Source of the DNA: Nitrospirillum amazonense
Lineage (GTDB): Bacteria; Pseudomonadota; Alphaproteobacteria; Azospirillales; Azospirillaceae
Assembly: GCF_007828035.1 (NCBI RefSeq)
Contig: NZ_VITV01000012.1
Span: forward strand, 89,431 to 153,430
DNA length: 64,000 nucleotides
Reading direction: 5' to 3'
In this document: piece by piece, positions 33,853-42,769 of the stretch
Position numbering within the stretch: position 1 is the first letter of the stretch
How the letters are laid out: each line of letters opens with the position of its first letter
The notes under the pieces: generated by a model
The model's input: only the letters and a program-made list of their open reading frames with translations
What the model was told of the DNA's origin: nothing
Databases searched by the model: none
Translations under genes and position numbers: made by a program

Positions 33853-34272
33853 TTACAGGCCCAGATCAACCGCCAGCCGCCGGGCCAGCGCCTCGGCCTC
33901 GCCGGCGGCATAGGCCCGCTCATGGCCCGAACCCCAGATGGGGCCCGGCCAGGCGGCGTCCCCGCGCGTGCGGGCCACCACGTGGACGTGCAGCTGCGGC
34001 ACCATGTTGCCGATGGCGGCCACGTTCAGCTTGTCGGGCGCGAACGCCGCCTCCATGACCTGCGAGGCCTGGGTGATCTCAGCCATCAGCTGGATCTGGT
34101 CGGCCGTGGCCAGCCTATGGATCTCGACGGCGCCGACACGGCGCGGCACCAGGATCAGCCAGGGCCAGCAGGCGTTGCGGGACAGCAGCGCGCGGCAGAG
34201 GGCCAGGTCGCCCAGCGCCACGGTGTCGGCGGCCAGGCGGGGGTGCAGCGTGAAGTCGTCGGCGCTTGTCAT
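33853..34272 (-). CDS. HIT-family (histidine triad) nucleotide-binding protein
   Basis: 139 residues from the ATG at 34272. The histidine triad is QLHVHVVAR, with Gln in place of the first His, the variant normal in this proteobacterial subgroup (NMVPQLHVHVVAR). WPWLILVPRRVGAVEIH is the preceding beta-strand. Members hydrolyse dinucleoside polyphosphates or AMP-amino conjugates. It precedes the GST gene on the same strand by 48 bases. Confidence 0.9.
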   Translation of the reverse strand: MTSADDFTLHPRLAADTVALGDLALCRALLSRNACWPWLILVPRRVGAVEIHRLATADQIQLMAEITQASQVMEAAFAPDKLNVAAIGNMVPQLHVHVVARTRGDAAWPGPIWGSGHERAYAAGEAEALARRLAVDLGL

Positions 34273-34659
34273 TTCAGGGAAATCCGTTCCTGGACCGGTG
34301 GCTAGGGCCCGGCGTCGCGATGCGGACGACGGTGTCCGCAATACCGCTGGACGCCGCCGCCGGGATGGCTATGTACTACTGCCCGACGCCGCCCGTCCAA
34401 AGGGTTTGGCTGTGGGGTGGATGACTGGGCCTGACCTGGTAGCCTGGCTTGCTGACCTGGCTTGAGGGCCGGAGGGCGGCCCTTCGTCCACAAAATTGCC
34501 CCATAGTCATGCCAATGGAAGGGATGGTTCGCACGCGGCCGGTGCCCTGGGGCAGGGAACCGTCCCGTTTGTTCATATGTTTCGGGTCCGCCGTTCTGCT
34601 ATTCCGTCGCCGTCATCCCGTTCATCGTTCTCCCGTTCCTGGGGCAGGGGTCGTTCACA
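34273..34659. other. 387-base divergent intergenic region HIT/ndvB-like
   Basis: No gene supported. A short hairpin GGGCCG/CGGCCC lies at 34466-34482, and TGACCTGG is repeated at 34432-34439 and 34453-34460. It should contain the promoter of the glucan synthase gene; no convincing consensus is seen. Confidence 0.5.
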
Positions 34660-37266
34660 ATGCGTAAGATTTTGAGGATGCAGAAATCCGCCTGGGCGGT
34701 CCTGCTTCTTCTGGTGCTGGGCAACATCGGCGCGTGGGCGATCGTCAATCGCCCGGCCGTGGAGCGCCCCTGGGCCGGCACCATCGCCGGCGTGGCCTTC
34801 GTGCCCTTCCAGGCCAACCAGACCCCGCAGAACGGCGACAGTCCCACCGCCGACGACATCAAGCGCGACCTGGACGTGGTGGCGCCGCATGTGCAGTCCA
34901 TCCGCACCTATCAGGTGGGCAACGGCATCGACCAGGTGGCGCCCATCGCCCTGGAGCGCTACCCCAACCTGACCATCACCCAGGGCGCCTGGCTGTCCAA
35001 GGACATGGCCGCCAACGAGGCGGAACTGGCGGGCCTGGTGCGCGTCGCGCGCGCCAACGCCAACGTGAAGCGGGTCATGGTCGGCAACGAGGTGCTGTTC
35101 CGCGACGACTTCAGCGTCGCCCAACTGATCGACTACATCCAGCGCGTGAAGCGCCAGGTCAACGTGCCGGTGTCCACGGCCGAGCCGTCCTACGTCTGGC
35201 TGGACCATCCGGAACTGGCCGACGCCTGCGACTTCATCACCATCCACCTGCTGCCCTACTGGAACAAGGTGTCGGTGGACCGCGCGGTGGAGGACGCCAT
35301 GGCGGCCTACCGCCAGGTGCAGGAACGCTTCCCCAACAAACACATCCTGATCGGCGAGACCGGCTGGCCGTCCGACGGCGCCTATCGCGGGGCGGCCGAG
35401 GCCGGCCTGGTGAACGAGGCCAAGTACATCCGCAGCTTCCTGAACATCGCCGGACAGCAGCGCCTGGATTTCTACATCATGGAGGCCTTCGACCAGCCCT
35501 GGAAACGGACGCTGGGCGGCACGGCGGAGACGGCCTGGGGCATCTGGGACGCCCACCGCCACCAGAAGTTCCCCATGGTGGGCGGCATCCTGGAGGTGCC
35601 GTCGTGGCGGGTGTTGTGCGCCATCGCCACCGCCCTGGCCTTCCTGCCCATGTTCTTCTTCGTGCTGGCCCGCGACGACCTGAAATGGCGCGGCCAGCTG
35701 TTCTACGGCTTCCTGATCCAGACGGTGGCCTCGGTCCTGGTATGGACGGGCACCCAGGCCCTGACCGTGGGCATGGGCACCCTGTCCTTCACCGCCTTCA
35801 TGGTGCTGATCCTCGCCCAGCTGATCCTGTTCGCCGTCATGCTGATCGACGGCCTGGAATTGACGGAGGTGGTGTGGACCCAGCGATGGAAACGGCGCTA
35901 CACGCCCGTGCGGGAGCCGCTGGGCGACTACACGCCCAAGGTTTCCATCCACGTGCCCTGCTATAATGAGCCGGCGCACATGGTGATCGAGACCCTCGAC
36001 GCCCTGGCGGCCATGGACTACCCCAACTTCGAAGTCCTGGTGATCGACAACAACACCAAGGACGAGGCGGTGTGGCGCCCGCTGGAGGAATACTGCGCCA
36101 AGCTGGGGCCGCGCTTCCGCTTCTTCCATCTGCCGCGCTGGCCGGGCTTCAAGGGCGGCGCCCTGAACTTCGGCCTGTCCGTCACCGCCCCGGACGTGGA
36201 GGTGGTGGGCGTCATCGACAGCGACTACCAGGTCACGCCCGACTGGCTATCGGCCACCATTCCCTATTTCAAGCGGCCGGAGGTGGGCTTCGTCCAGTCG
36301 CCGCAGGACTACCGCGACTGGTCCGACGACGCCTTCAAGTCGATGATCAACTGGGAATACCAGGGCTTTTTCCACATCGGCATGATCCAGCGGAATGAGC
36401 GCAACGCCATCATCCAGCACGGCACCATGACCCTGGTGCGCAAAAGCGCCCTGGACGGCGTGGGCCGCTGGGCCGAATGGTGCATCTGCGAGGATTCGGA
36501 ACTGGGCCTGCGCCTGTTCGAGGAGAAGCTGGAAGCGGTCTACATGCCCGACAGCTTCGGCCAGGGCCTGGTCCCCGATAGTTTCGCCGGCTACAAGACC
36601 CAACGCTTCCGTTGGGCCTACGGCGCCGTGCAGATCCTGAAGCGCCACTGGCGCGAGATGATGCCGGGCGGCACCAAGCTGACCGCCGGCCAGAAGTATC
36701 ACTTCATCACCGGCTGGCTGCCCTGGTTCGCCGACGCCGCCCACATGGGCTTCGTCATCGGCGGCATCATCTGGTCGCTGGGCCTGCTGCTGCTGCCGCA
36801 GTGGATCGAGTTCCCACCCACCGTCTTCATCCTGCCCACCCTCAGCGTCTTCTTCTTCAAGGTGCTGTGCGGCCTGTGGCTGTATGGGGAGCGGGTGAAG
36901 TGCCGCTTCATCGACAAGCTGGGCGCCGCCATCGCCGGCATGGCGCTGACCCACACCGTGGGCCGCGCCGTCTGGGTGGGCCTGTTCACCAGCGGCCGCC
37001 CCTTCGTGCGCACGCCCAAGTGCGAGGATCAGCCCGCCCTGATCCAGGGCTTCCTGCACGCGCGGGAAGAGGTGGGGCTGATGCTGGGCCTGTGGCTGGC
37101 CGCCGCCGCCATCGCCCTGCTGAAGGGCAGCGACAACCGCGATGCCTACGTCTGGGCCACCATGCTGGTCGTCCAGTCCTTCCCCTACATCGCGGCCCTG
37201 TTCCTCAGCACCCTGAACGCGCTGCCCAAGGGCGGCGGGGCCGAAGCCACCGCCCCGGCGGAATGA
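34660..37266 (+). CDS. GH17-GT2 fusion, NdvB-type beta-1,3-glucan synthase
   Basis: 868 residues. After an N-terminal membrane anchor (about 8-30) comes a periplasmic GH17-like domain (about 40-320) with VGNEVLFR and IGETGWPSDG holding the two Glu of the family, then three membrane helices (about 320-410) and a processive GT2 domain (about 425-690) with VSIHVPCYNEP, DSDYQVTPDW (DxD), ED in CICEDSELGLRLF and the QTQRFRW-type KTQRFRWAYG motif; further membrane helices follow. This architecture is that of Bradyrhizobium and Pseudomonas NdvB, which make cyclic or linear beta-(1,3)/(1,6)-glucans, the GH17 part remodelling the chain. Single gene with a strong terminator. Confidence 0.93.
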   Translation: MRKILRMQKSAWAVLLLLVLGNIGAWAIVNRPAVERPWAGTIAGVAFVPFQANQTPQNGDSPTADDIKRDLDVVAPHVQSIRTYQVGNGIDQVAPIALERYPNLTITQGAWLSKDMAANEAELAGLVRVARANANVKRVMVGNEVLFRDDFSVAQLIDYIQRVKRQVNVPVSTAEPSYVWLDHPELADACDFITIHLLPYWNKVSVDRAVEDAMAAYRQVQERFPNKHILIGETGWPSDGAYRGAAEAGLVNEAKYIRSFLNIAGQQRLDFYIMEAFDQPWKRTLGGTAETAWGIWDAHRHQKFPMVGGILEVPSWRVLCAIATALAFLPMFFFVLARDDLKWRGQLFYGFLIQTVASVLVWTGTQALTVGMGTLSFTAFMVLILAQLILFAVMLIDGLELTEVVWTQRWKRRYTPVREPLGDYTPKVSIHVPCYNEPAHMVIETLDALAAMDYPNFEVLVIDNNTKDEAVWRPLEEYCAKLGPRFRFFHLPRWPGFKGGALNFGLSVTAPDVEVVGVIDSDYQVTPDWLSATIPYFKRPEVGFVQSPQDYRDWSDDAFKSMINWEYQGFFHIGMIQRNERNAIIQHGTMTLVRKSALDGVGRWAEWCICEDSELGLRLFEEKLEAVYMPDSFGQGLVPDSFAGYKTQRFRWAYGAVQILKRHWREMMPGGTKLTAGQKYHFITGWLPWFADAAHMGFVIGGIIWSLGLLLLPQWIEFPPTVFILPTLSVFFFKVLCGLWLYGERVKCRFIDKLGAAIAGMALTHTVGRAVWVGLFTSGRPFVRTPKCEDQPALIQGFLHAREEVGLMLGLWLAAAAIALLKGSDNRDAYVWATMLVVQSFPYIAALFLSTLNALPKGGGAEATAPAE

Positions 37267-37274
37267 GGCGGTCG

Positions 37275-37302
37275 CCAAGCACTGGTATCCAAGCGCTGGT
37301 AC
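37275..37302. repeat. 14-base tandem repeat just after the glucan synthase gene
   Basis: CCAAGCACTGGTAT (37275-37288) is followed immediately by CCAAGCGCTGGTAC (37289-37302), two mismatches. It starts 9 bases after the stop. Confidence 0.8.
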
Positions 37303-37308
37303 AAGGCC

Positions 37309-37340
37309 GGGGCGGCGGGGCAACCCGCCGCCCCCTTCCT
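37309..37340 (+). terminator. Intrinsic terminator of the glucan synthase gene
   Basis: GGGGCGGCGGG (37309-37319) pairs perfectly with CCCGCCGCCCC (37324-37334) around a GCAA tetraloop, followed by CTTCCTTTT. Confidence 0.85.
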
Positions 37341-37461
37341 TTTCGGGCACAATTCCGTGACCAAGGACCCCGAGTCGGGGACACGCGGCGCGCGCCCACG
37401 CTAAGCTGACGGTGGATCGGCGCTGAGAGAGCCGGCCGGAATGCCGTCAACAGGGGACGCA

Positions 37462-37968
37462 ATGGTGAAGACCCACGCGCTTTCATGCCAGGCACCGGAA
37501 ACCGAAACGGCGGAGGGTGACACCCATCAACATGAACACGGCGACACGGATGTCCAGGATGTGCTGGCCGCCAATCGCCGCTTCTACCAGGCCTTCGCGG
37601 ACCGCGACGTGGCCGGCATGGAGGCCCTGTGGGCGCAGGACCGCGACGTGCGCTGCGTCCATCCCGGCTGGCCGGCGTTGTCGGGCCGCGAGCCCGTGAT
37701 GCGCAGCTGGCGCGAGTTGCTGGGCAACCCCCGGTCGCCGGGCGTGCGTCACCAGAGCGAACAGGCCACGGTGTGCGGCGACATCGGCTGGGTGGTGTGC
37801 GAGGAGTTCGTGGCCAACACGGCGCTGGTGGTCACCAACCTGTTCGCTCGTTCCGGCGGCGGCTGGCAGATGATCCATCACCAGGCCACGCCCATCTCCT
37901 CCATCGCCGCGTTCGAGGACGCCAGCGGCTATGAGGATCTGAACGGCCGGCCGCCAACGCTGCATTAG
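37462..37968 (+). CDS. Nuclear transport factor 2/SnoaL-like protein
   Basis: 168 residues from ATG 37462, preceded by AGGGGA at 37452-37457; an ATG at 37441 is possible. A His/Glu/Asp-rich N-terminal tail (GDTHQHEHGDTD) precedes an NTF2-like cone fold: VLAANRRFYQAFADRDVAGMEALW, VRCVHPGWPALSGREPVMRSW and GGWQMIHHQATPIS. This DUF4440/SnoaL_3 pattern is common in small alphaproteobacterial proteins; function unknown. Confidence 0.85.
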   Translation: MVKTHALSCQAPETETAEGDTHQHEHGDTDVQDVLAANRRFYQAFADRDVAGMEALWAQDRDVRCVHPGWPALSGREPVMRSWRELLGNPRSPGVRHQSEQATVCGDIGWVVCEEFVANTALVVTNLFARSGGGWQMIHHQATPISSIAAFEDASGYEDLNGRPPTLH

Positions 37969-38053
37969 TACGACTAATCCGATCTCCGTCCTTGCGGCCG
38001 CCCCGCTTTTCCGTACTGTTATCGCTAACAATATGGAAGAGGGAGAGGACCCC

Positions 38054-39424
38054 ATGCGGCGTTGGCTGCGCATCGCGAGCTTGTTACCGTCCTTACTGGC
38101 CGCCGGCACGGCGTTGGCCGCGCCGGCCAAGTCGCCCGCCCCCACGCCCCCAATGGGGTGGAACAGCTGGGACGCCTACGGCTTCACCATCGACGAGGCC
38201 GACTTCAAGGCCAACGCGGGCGTCCTGGCGACGCTGAAACCCTATGGCTGGACCTACGCCGTGGTGGATGAAGGCTGGTACATGGCCGACCCCTTCGGCA
38301 AGTCGCTGGCGGAGCGGCAATACCTGCTGGACGGCAACGGCCTGCTGGTTCCCGTACCCGCCCGCTTCCCCTCCGCCGCCGGTGGTCAGGGTTTCAAGCC
38401 GCTGGCCGATTGGCTGCATGCCCAGGGCCTGAAGTTCGGTCTGCACATCGTGCGCGGCATCCCCAAGCAGGCCGTGGAGCGGAACACGCCGGTGGCGGGA
38501 TCGTCCTTCCACGCCGCCGACGCGGCGGACACCGCCGACACCTGCCCCTGGGACGATGGCAACTACGGGGTGCGCGACACCCCTGCCGGCCAAGCCTATT
38601 ATGATTCGATGATGGCTCAGTACGCCCGGTGGGGGCTGGATTTCCTGAAGGTCGACTGCATCGCCGACCATCCCTACAAGGTCAGTGAAATCCGGCAGAT
38701 CAGCAGCGCCATCGCCAAGACGGGCCGGCCCATCGTGCTGAGTCTTTCCCCCGGTCCCACCAACCTGTCCCACGCGGATGAAATCAGCCGTTATGGCCAG
38801 ATGTGGCGGATCACCAACGACGTCTGGGACGGCTGGACCTTCCCGCATGACAAGCCCACGGACGGCTTCCCCTATGGCCTGCGCGACCTGTTCGACGTCC
38901 TGCCGGGCTGGGCGCCCCATGCCAAGCATGGCCGCTGGCCCGACGCCGACATGCTGCCCATAGGCGTGCTGGAACCCAATCCCGGCTGGGGCGACCCGCG
39001 CACGTCGCGACTGACGGCCGATGAGCAGCGCACCCAGGTGACCCTGTGGGCCATCGCCCGGTCGCCGCTGATCCTGGGCGCCAACCTCACCAAGCTGGAC
39101 GAGGCCACGCGCGCCCTGATCACCAATCGCGCCGTCATTCAGGTGGACCAGACGGCCACGGAAAGCCACCCGGTGACGGACCTGCCCGCCGGCTTCGAGA
39201 ACGCGCGCGTCTGGCTAGCCACGGGCGCCAAGGGCCAACGCTACCTGGCCCTGTTCAACCTGGACGACAAGCCGTCGACGCTGTCGGCGTCCTGGGGAAA
39301 GCTGGGCCTGGCCGGCGGCAACCTCACCGCCCACGACCTGTGGACGGACAAGGCCCTGCCGGCGGCGGACAGCCTGAGCGTCACGCTACCTGCGCACGGC
39401 AGCGCGCTTTATGAAGTGAAGTAA
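38054..39424 (+). CDS. Secreted GH27 alpha-galactosidase
   Basis: 456 residues. Signal peptide MRRWLRIASLLPSLLAAGTALA; GGGAGAGGA at 38041-38049 precedes the ATG. Catalytic barrel: PPMGWNSWDAYGF near residue 33, VVDEGWY, nucleophile Asp201 in FLKVDCIADH, and WRITNDVWDGW holding the second carboxylate; a C-terminal beta-sandwich follows (LFNLDDKPSTLS). Hydrolyses alpha-1,6- or related galactosides; specificity is unknown. Together with the exported GH1 enzyme it indicates periplasmic or extracellular plant-glycan use. Confidence 0.93.
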   Translation: MRRWLRIASLLPSLLAAGTALAAPAKSPAPTPPMGWNSWDAYGFTIDEADFKANAGVLATLKPYGWTYAVVDEGWYMADPFGKSLAERQYLLDGNGLLVPVPARFPSAAGGQGFKPLADWLHAQGLKFGLHIVRGIPKQAVERNTPVAGSSFHAADAADTADTCPWDDGNYGVRDTPAGQAYYDSMMAQYARWGLDFLKVDCIADHPYKVSEIRQISSAIAKTGRPIVLSLSPGPTNLSHADEISRYGQMWRITNDVWDGWTFPHDKPTDGFPYGLRDLFDVLPGWAPHAKHGRWPDADMLPIGVLEPNPGWGDPRTSRLTADEQRTQVTLWAIARSPLILGANLTKLDEATRALITNRAVIQVDQTATESHPVTDLPAGFENARVWLATGAKGQRYLALFNLDDKPSTLSASWGKLGLAGGNLTAHDLWTDKALPAADSLSVTLPAHGSALYEVK

Positions 39425-39428
39425 CGCC

Positions 39429-39526
39429 AGCGGCACGAGGTAGCGACTCGTGCCGCTGTAGCCCGCGACTGCGGGTGCCTGAGGAAGCATTTGAGCGGTC
39501 ACGATCAAATGCCGCGCGTATATGCC
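39429..39526. repeat. Dispersed structured intergenic repeat, copy B
   Basis: Related to 3472-3622. Three hairpins in a row: AGCGGCACGAG/CTCGTGCCGCT (39429-39439, 39447-39457, perfect 11 bp), CCCGC/GCGGG (39462-39466, 39471-39475) and CATTTGA/TCAAATG (39488-39494, 39505-39511). It starts 5 bases after the alpha-galactosidase stop and lies before the convergent phosphatase gene, matching the placement of copy A. Confidence 0.85.
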
Positions 39527-39550
39527 GGAAAGGCTGGGCTGGCGCCGGGG

Positions 39551-40333
39551 TCACTCCCGGCGCAGCACCTTGTCAGCCAGCACGCTGGCCCACCAGCGCG
39601 TCATGAAGGTCTTCTTGAATTCGGGCGGGTCATAGACGTCATCCACCCAGGTGTAGAAGGCGTCGACGCTAGGCTCGATCCCCTGGGCCTGGGCATAGGC
39701 CAGGAAGGTCTCGAAGAAGTGGTCCAGGATGCCGGTCTTGGCATGGCGCAGGTGGCCATACTTGGGGCTGAGCTGACCCAGCGCCATTTTCAGCGGTACC
39801 CCCTCATGCACGAACTGGTATAGCACGCTCATGAAGCCGACGCGGTCGGACCCGGCCTTGCAGTGCATCAGCACGGGGTACTGGGCGTCGCGCCAAATCT
39901 GCCGCGCCTGGTGCAGGATGTGCTTCTTGGGCGCGTCGCGGGAATTGACGGCGAAGTTCACCAGGGTCAGACCGTGGCGGGTACAGGCCTCATCCTCCAG
40001 CACCCAGGACCCGCAATTGTCGCGGCGGCCGCGCAGGTTGATGACGGTGCGCACGCCCAGGCGGGCGGCCTGGGCGATGTGGCGCGGCGTCGGCTGGCTG
40101 GATCGGTACAGCCGCGGCGAAATCTTGAACATGTTCTTGTAGATCATGCGGATGAACGCGTGATCCTTGAAGAAGCTGTTCAGATAGCGCTTGAAACCGC
40201 GGATCTGGTTCGGCGGCACGGCGGCGTGGGAGGGGGTAGGCTGCCCCCCGGGCGCGGTGTGGGAGGGCGGCGCCCCGGGGCCGGCCGCCGGCATCTTGTC
40301 CACCGTCGCGGCCTGCAGCCGATAGTCCGTCAT
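39551..40333 (-). CDS. Dual-specificity/tyrosine phosphatase-like protein
   Basis: 260 residues from the ATG at 40333; a GTG at 40342 is closer to AGGA and also possible. A Pro/Ala-rich N-terminus of about 45 residues precedes a phosphatase domain: LYRSSQPTPRHI, GVRTVINLRGR, and the P-loop MHCKAGSDRVGF (Cys-x5-Arg). The general acid Asp is likely in the DAPKKH region. This resembles the putative tyrosine phosphatases that occur next to polysaccharide genes; substrate unknown. Confidence 0.88.
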   Translation of the reverse strand: MTDYRLQAATVDKMPAAGPGAPPSHTAPGGQPTPSHAAVPPNQIRGFKRYLNSFFKDHAFIRMIYKNMFKISPRLYRSSQPTPRHIAQAARLGVRTVINLRGRRDNCGSWVLEDEACTRHGLTLVNFAVNSRDAPKKHILHQARQIWRDAQYPVLMHCKAGSDRVGFMSVLYQFVHEGVPLKMALGQLSPKYGHLRHAKTGILDHFFETFLAYAQAQGIEPSVDAFYTWVDDVYDPPEFKKTFMTRWWASVLADKVLRRE

Positions 40334-40536
40334 CGCGTGCACTTATCCTAAAGCAAAGGCAGGAAACCACCGGCCCGCCATCCAGGGGGAGGGATCCGTC
40401 AGGCTCACGGCCCCTATATAGGATGTTTGCCCGCCGGGGGCGAGGGGCCTCGCGCGCATGGGCGCATCAACCGCAGGCCCGCGCGGGTGGATATAGGGGT
40501 TAAGCGCGCCGGATATGGCCAGTTAGTCCACCCCGG

Positions 40537-41025
40537 TCAGCGCCCCATGGGACGGACATGGCTGGCGTCCAGCCTATCCAGCCGCTCGAAGAAGGGGGCC
40601 ATCACCGACCGGTCCTGCTTGGTTTCCTGTTCCAGGGCGGCGCGGTCATGCTCCGTCCAGCGGACCAGGGCGGCCATCTCCTGCCGGTCGAAGGCGCTGA
40701 GACTGGAGGCGGACGCCAGCTTCTGCGCCGCCGCCCCCTTTTCCACCGGCTCCTCCGCCGCGCGGGCCGCCTGCCGGGCGGCCAGCACGCGCTGGGTCAC
40801 CTGGCGCCAGCGCCGCTCATCAAAGCCATAACTGGCCAGCAGGGATTTCGCCTCCGGCCCCGGGTGGGCCAGCAGGACGAAAGCGGGCTGTCCATCGTCC
40901 GGCGCGGACGCGACCAGGGCCTCCGCCGCGCTGACGTAGCGGCCGACCTCGGCGGCGTCCAGACGCTCATGCGCCAACATCGGCGCGGATACCATCAGAA
41001 CCACTAACGCGGCTGCGAAACGCAT
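40537..41025 (-). CDS. Secreted helical protein of unknown function
   Basis: 162 residues from ATG 41025 with a signal peptide (MRFAAALVVLMVSAPMLAH). The mature protein is mainly helical, rich in Ala, Glu and Arg (EVGRYVSAAEALVA, RQVTQRVLAARQAARAAEE, EMAALVRWTEHDRAALEQET). No cysteine, no recognised domain. Isolated on the minus strand. Confidence 0.65.
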   Translation of the reverse strand: MRFAAALVVLMVSAPMLAHERLDAAEVGRYVSAAEALVASAPDDGQPAFVLLAHPGPEAKSLLASYGFDERRWRQVTQRVLAARQAARAAEEPVEKGAAAQKLASASSLSAFDRQEMAALVRWTEHDRAALEQETKQDRSVMAPFFERLDRLDASHVRPMGR

Positions 41026-41293
41026 CGTTTGCCCCCAAACGTTCGCGCGCCAAATGTGATCGTTTCTTATATCGGGCACGCAACGACATTTCCAGCGGAA
41101 AGCCTGTAAGTGGAGAGTAGAATTGAAGAATTATGGCGGGGGTATGGCCGCCGCAGCGCTTGGCGCAAACTCTTCCGGAGAGCGCGCAAGGACAGGCCTG
41201 CGGCGCGATCGCGCATGCCCCTTGAATGATGCCATGACGTGCCCTAGGGTCCCGTCGCACCCATGGGTTTCATTTAGGATAAGACGTAGCCCC

Positions 41294-42673
41294 GTGTCCC
41301 GCTTCACCGCCCGTCTTCTTGCCGCCGGCACCGCTCTGGTCCTGGCCGGTTCCGCCCTTGCCCAGACCACGCCCCAGCCGGATCAAGCCTCGGGGGGCCA
41401 AGCGCCGGCCGGCGGTGGCGACAACGGCGGCCTGATCCTGCCGGGCGCCATCTCCTCCGGTTCCAGCGTGGCAGCCCCCCAGCAGGCCCCCATGCCGTCC
41501 GGCCCGGCCGCCGGCCCCGCAGTGGGTCCGGCAGCGGGCCCGGCACTGGGCCCCAGCGCCGGCCCGCGCCAGGCCCCGGCCGCGCAGGCCCCGATCGCCG
41601 GCCCCGCCACCGGCCCGGCGGCGCCCTCCGGCGCGCCGGCCGCCTCCAAGGTCGGCACCGTCACCGGCAACTGGCAGGTGGGTCCGCAGGTCTATACCGA
41701 CGGCAGCTTCAAGCTGTGCGAGGCGCAGGCCAGCTTCGACAACGGCCTGGCGCTAGTCTTCCTGGCCCTGCCCGTGCCTCAGGCCGAGCAGCAGGCGAAG
41801 AAGCTGCCGCCCAAGATCATCAACCTGGTGATCGGCGTGCCCGGCGCCAACATGCCGCCGGGCCAGGGCCCGGCCATCAAGCTGAAGCTCGACGGCAAGC
41901 TGGAGCAGACGCGCGGTTCGCAGGTCATCCAGCCGAACGCCATCATGACCGGCTTCGACCCGATGGACGCCAACTTCATGAAGGCGCTGCCGGCGGCCAA
42001 CAAGCTGGAGATCACCAGCCCCAACGACACGGCCACCTTCGTGCTGAAGGGCGGCACCAAGGCGTTCAAGGACCTGAACGCCTGCTTCGACCAGGCCATG
42101 GCCGGGAAGCTGCAGCTTCCCGCCCCGCCGCCCGCCATCCCGCCGGCCTTCGCCGCCCTGCTGATGGATGCCGGCCTGAAGGACGCCCACCCCCTGCCCG
42201 TCGACAAGATGTCGCCGCAGGAGCGGCCGGGCGACTTCGCCTGGGCCATCCAGAAGGACGTTATCGGTTCCTTACGGTCCGTCGGACTGAAGCCTGAGGC
42301 CGGCGATCTGGAAAAGATCATGCAGAACTACCTGGACAGCCTGTCCAAGGGCTGCCAGGGCACCTACACCCCGACCAAGGGCAAGCTGGAAAAGCTGCTG
42401 CAGATCGACATGCAGACCGGTTCCGCCAGCTGCAAGACGGACAAGGGCGAGTTCTACGCCAACCTGATCCTGTACCTGACCAAGGACCGGCAGCTGTTCA
42501 TCATCTCGCATGAGGCGCCGGTGGCGTCCAAGGCGGTGGCCGACAACGCCGGCAACGCCATCGCCGGCGTGCTGCGCAAGAAGGCCAACGAGCCGCCGCC
42601 CGCCCAGGGCGCGCAGCAGCAGCAGCCCGCCCAGGGCCCCCGCCCGGCCGCTGGCCCCCGCAAGCAGCAGTAA
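41294..42673 (+). CDS. Secreted protein with Gly-Pro-rich repeats, unknown function
   Basis: 459 residues from a GTG at 41294: signal peptide (FTARLLAAGTALVLAGSALAQ), a low-complexity segment (about 60-115) of degenerate xxGP tetrapeptides such as AAGPAVGPAAGPALGP, a globular region (about 120-440) beginning GTVTGNWQVGPQVYTDGSFKL with several Cys (KLCEAQ, LNACFDQ, KGCQGTY, SASCKTD), and a Gln/Pro-rich end (QQQQPAQGPRPAAGP). The frame continues upstream to 41123 but the signal peptide fixes the start. No named family recognised. Followed by a strong terminator. Confidence 0.75.
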   Translation: MSRFTARLLAAGTALVLAGSALAQTTPQPDQASGGQAPAGGGDNGGLILPGAISSGSSVAAPQQAPMPSGPAAGPAVGPAAGPALGPSAGPRQAPAAQAPIAGPATGPAAPSGAPAASKVGTVTGNWQVGPQVYTDGSFKLCEAQASFDNGLALVFLALPVPQAEQQAKKLPPKIINLVIGVPGANMPPGQGPAIKLKLDGKLEQTRGSQVIQPNAIMTGFDPMDANFMKALPAANKLEITSPNDTATFVLKGGTKAFKDLNACFDQAMAGKLQLPAPPPAIPPAFAALLMDAGLKDAHPLPVDKMSPQERPGDFAWAIQKDVIGSLRSVGLKPEAGDLEKIMQNYLDSLSKGCQGTYTPTKGKLEKLLQIDMQTGSASCKTDKGEFYANLILYLTKDRQLFIISHEAPVASKAVADNAGNAIAGVLRKKANEPPPAQGAQQQQPAQGPRPAAGPRKQQ

Positions 42674-42698
42674 AGACCAGCGATCTGGCTGAAATAAG

Positions 42699-42733
42699 AA
42701 CGGGAGGGGCAAACACCCCTCCCGTTTTCTTTT
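42699..42733 (+). terminator. Intrinsic terminator
   Basis: AACGGGAGGGG (42699-42709) pairs with CCCCTCCCGTT (42716-42726) around CAAACA, followed by TTCTTTT. It serves the secreted-protein gene and, on the other strand, faces the DUF1194 gene end. Confidence 0.88.
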
Positions 42734-42769
42734 GGGCCCCGGCCCTTCGCCTGGGCGGCCGCCCAAAAA

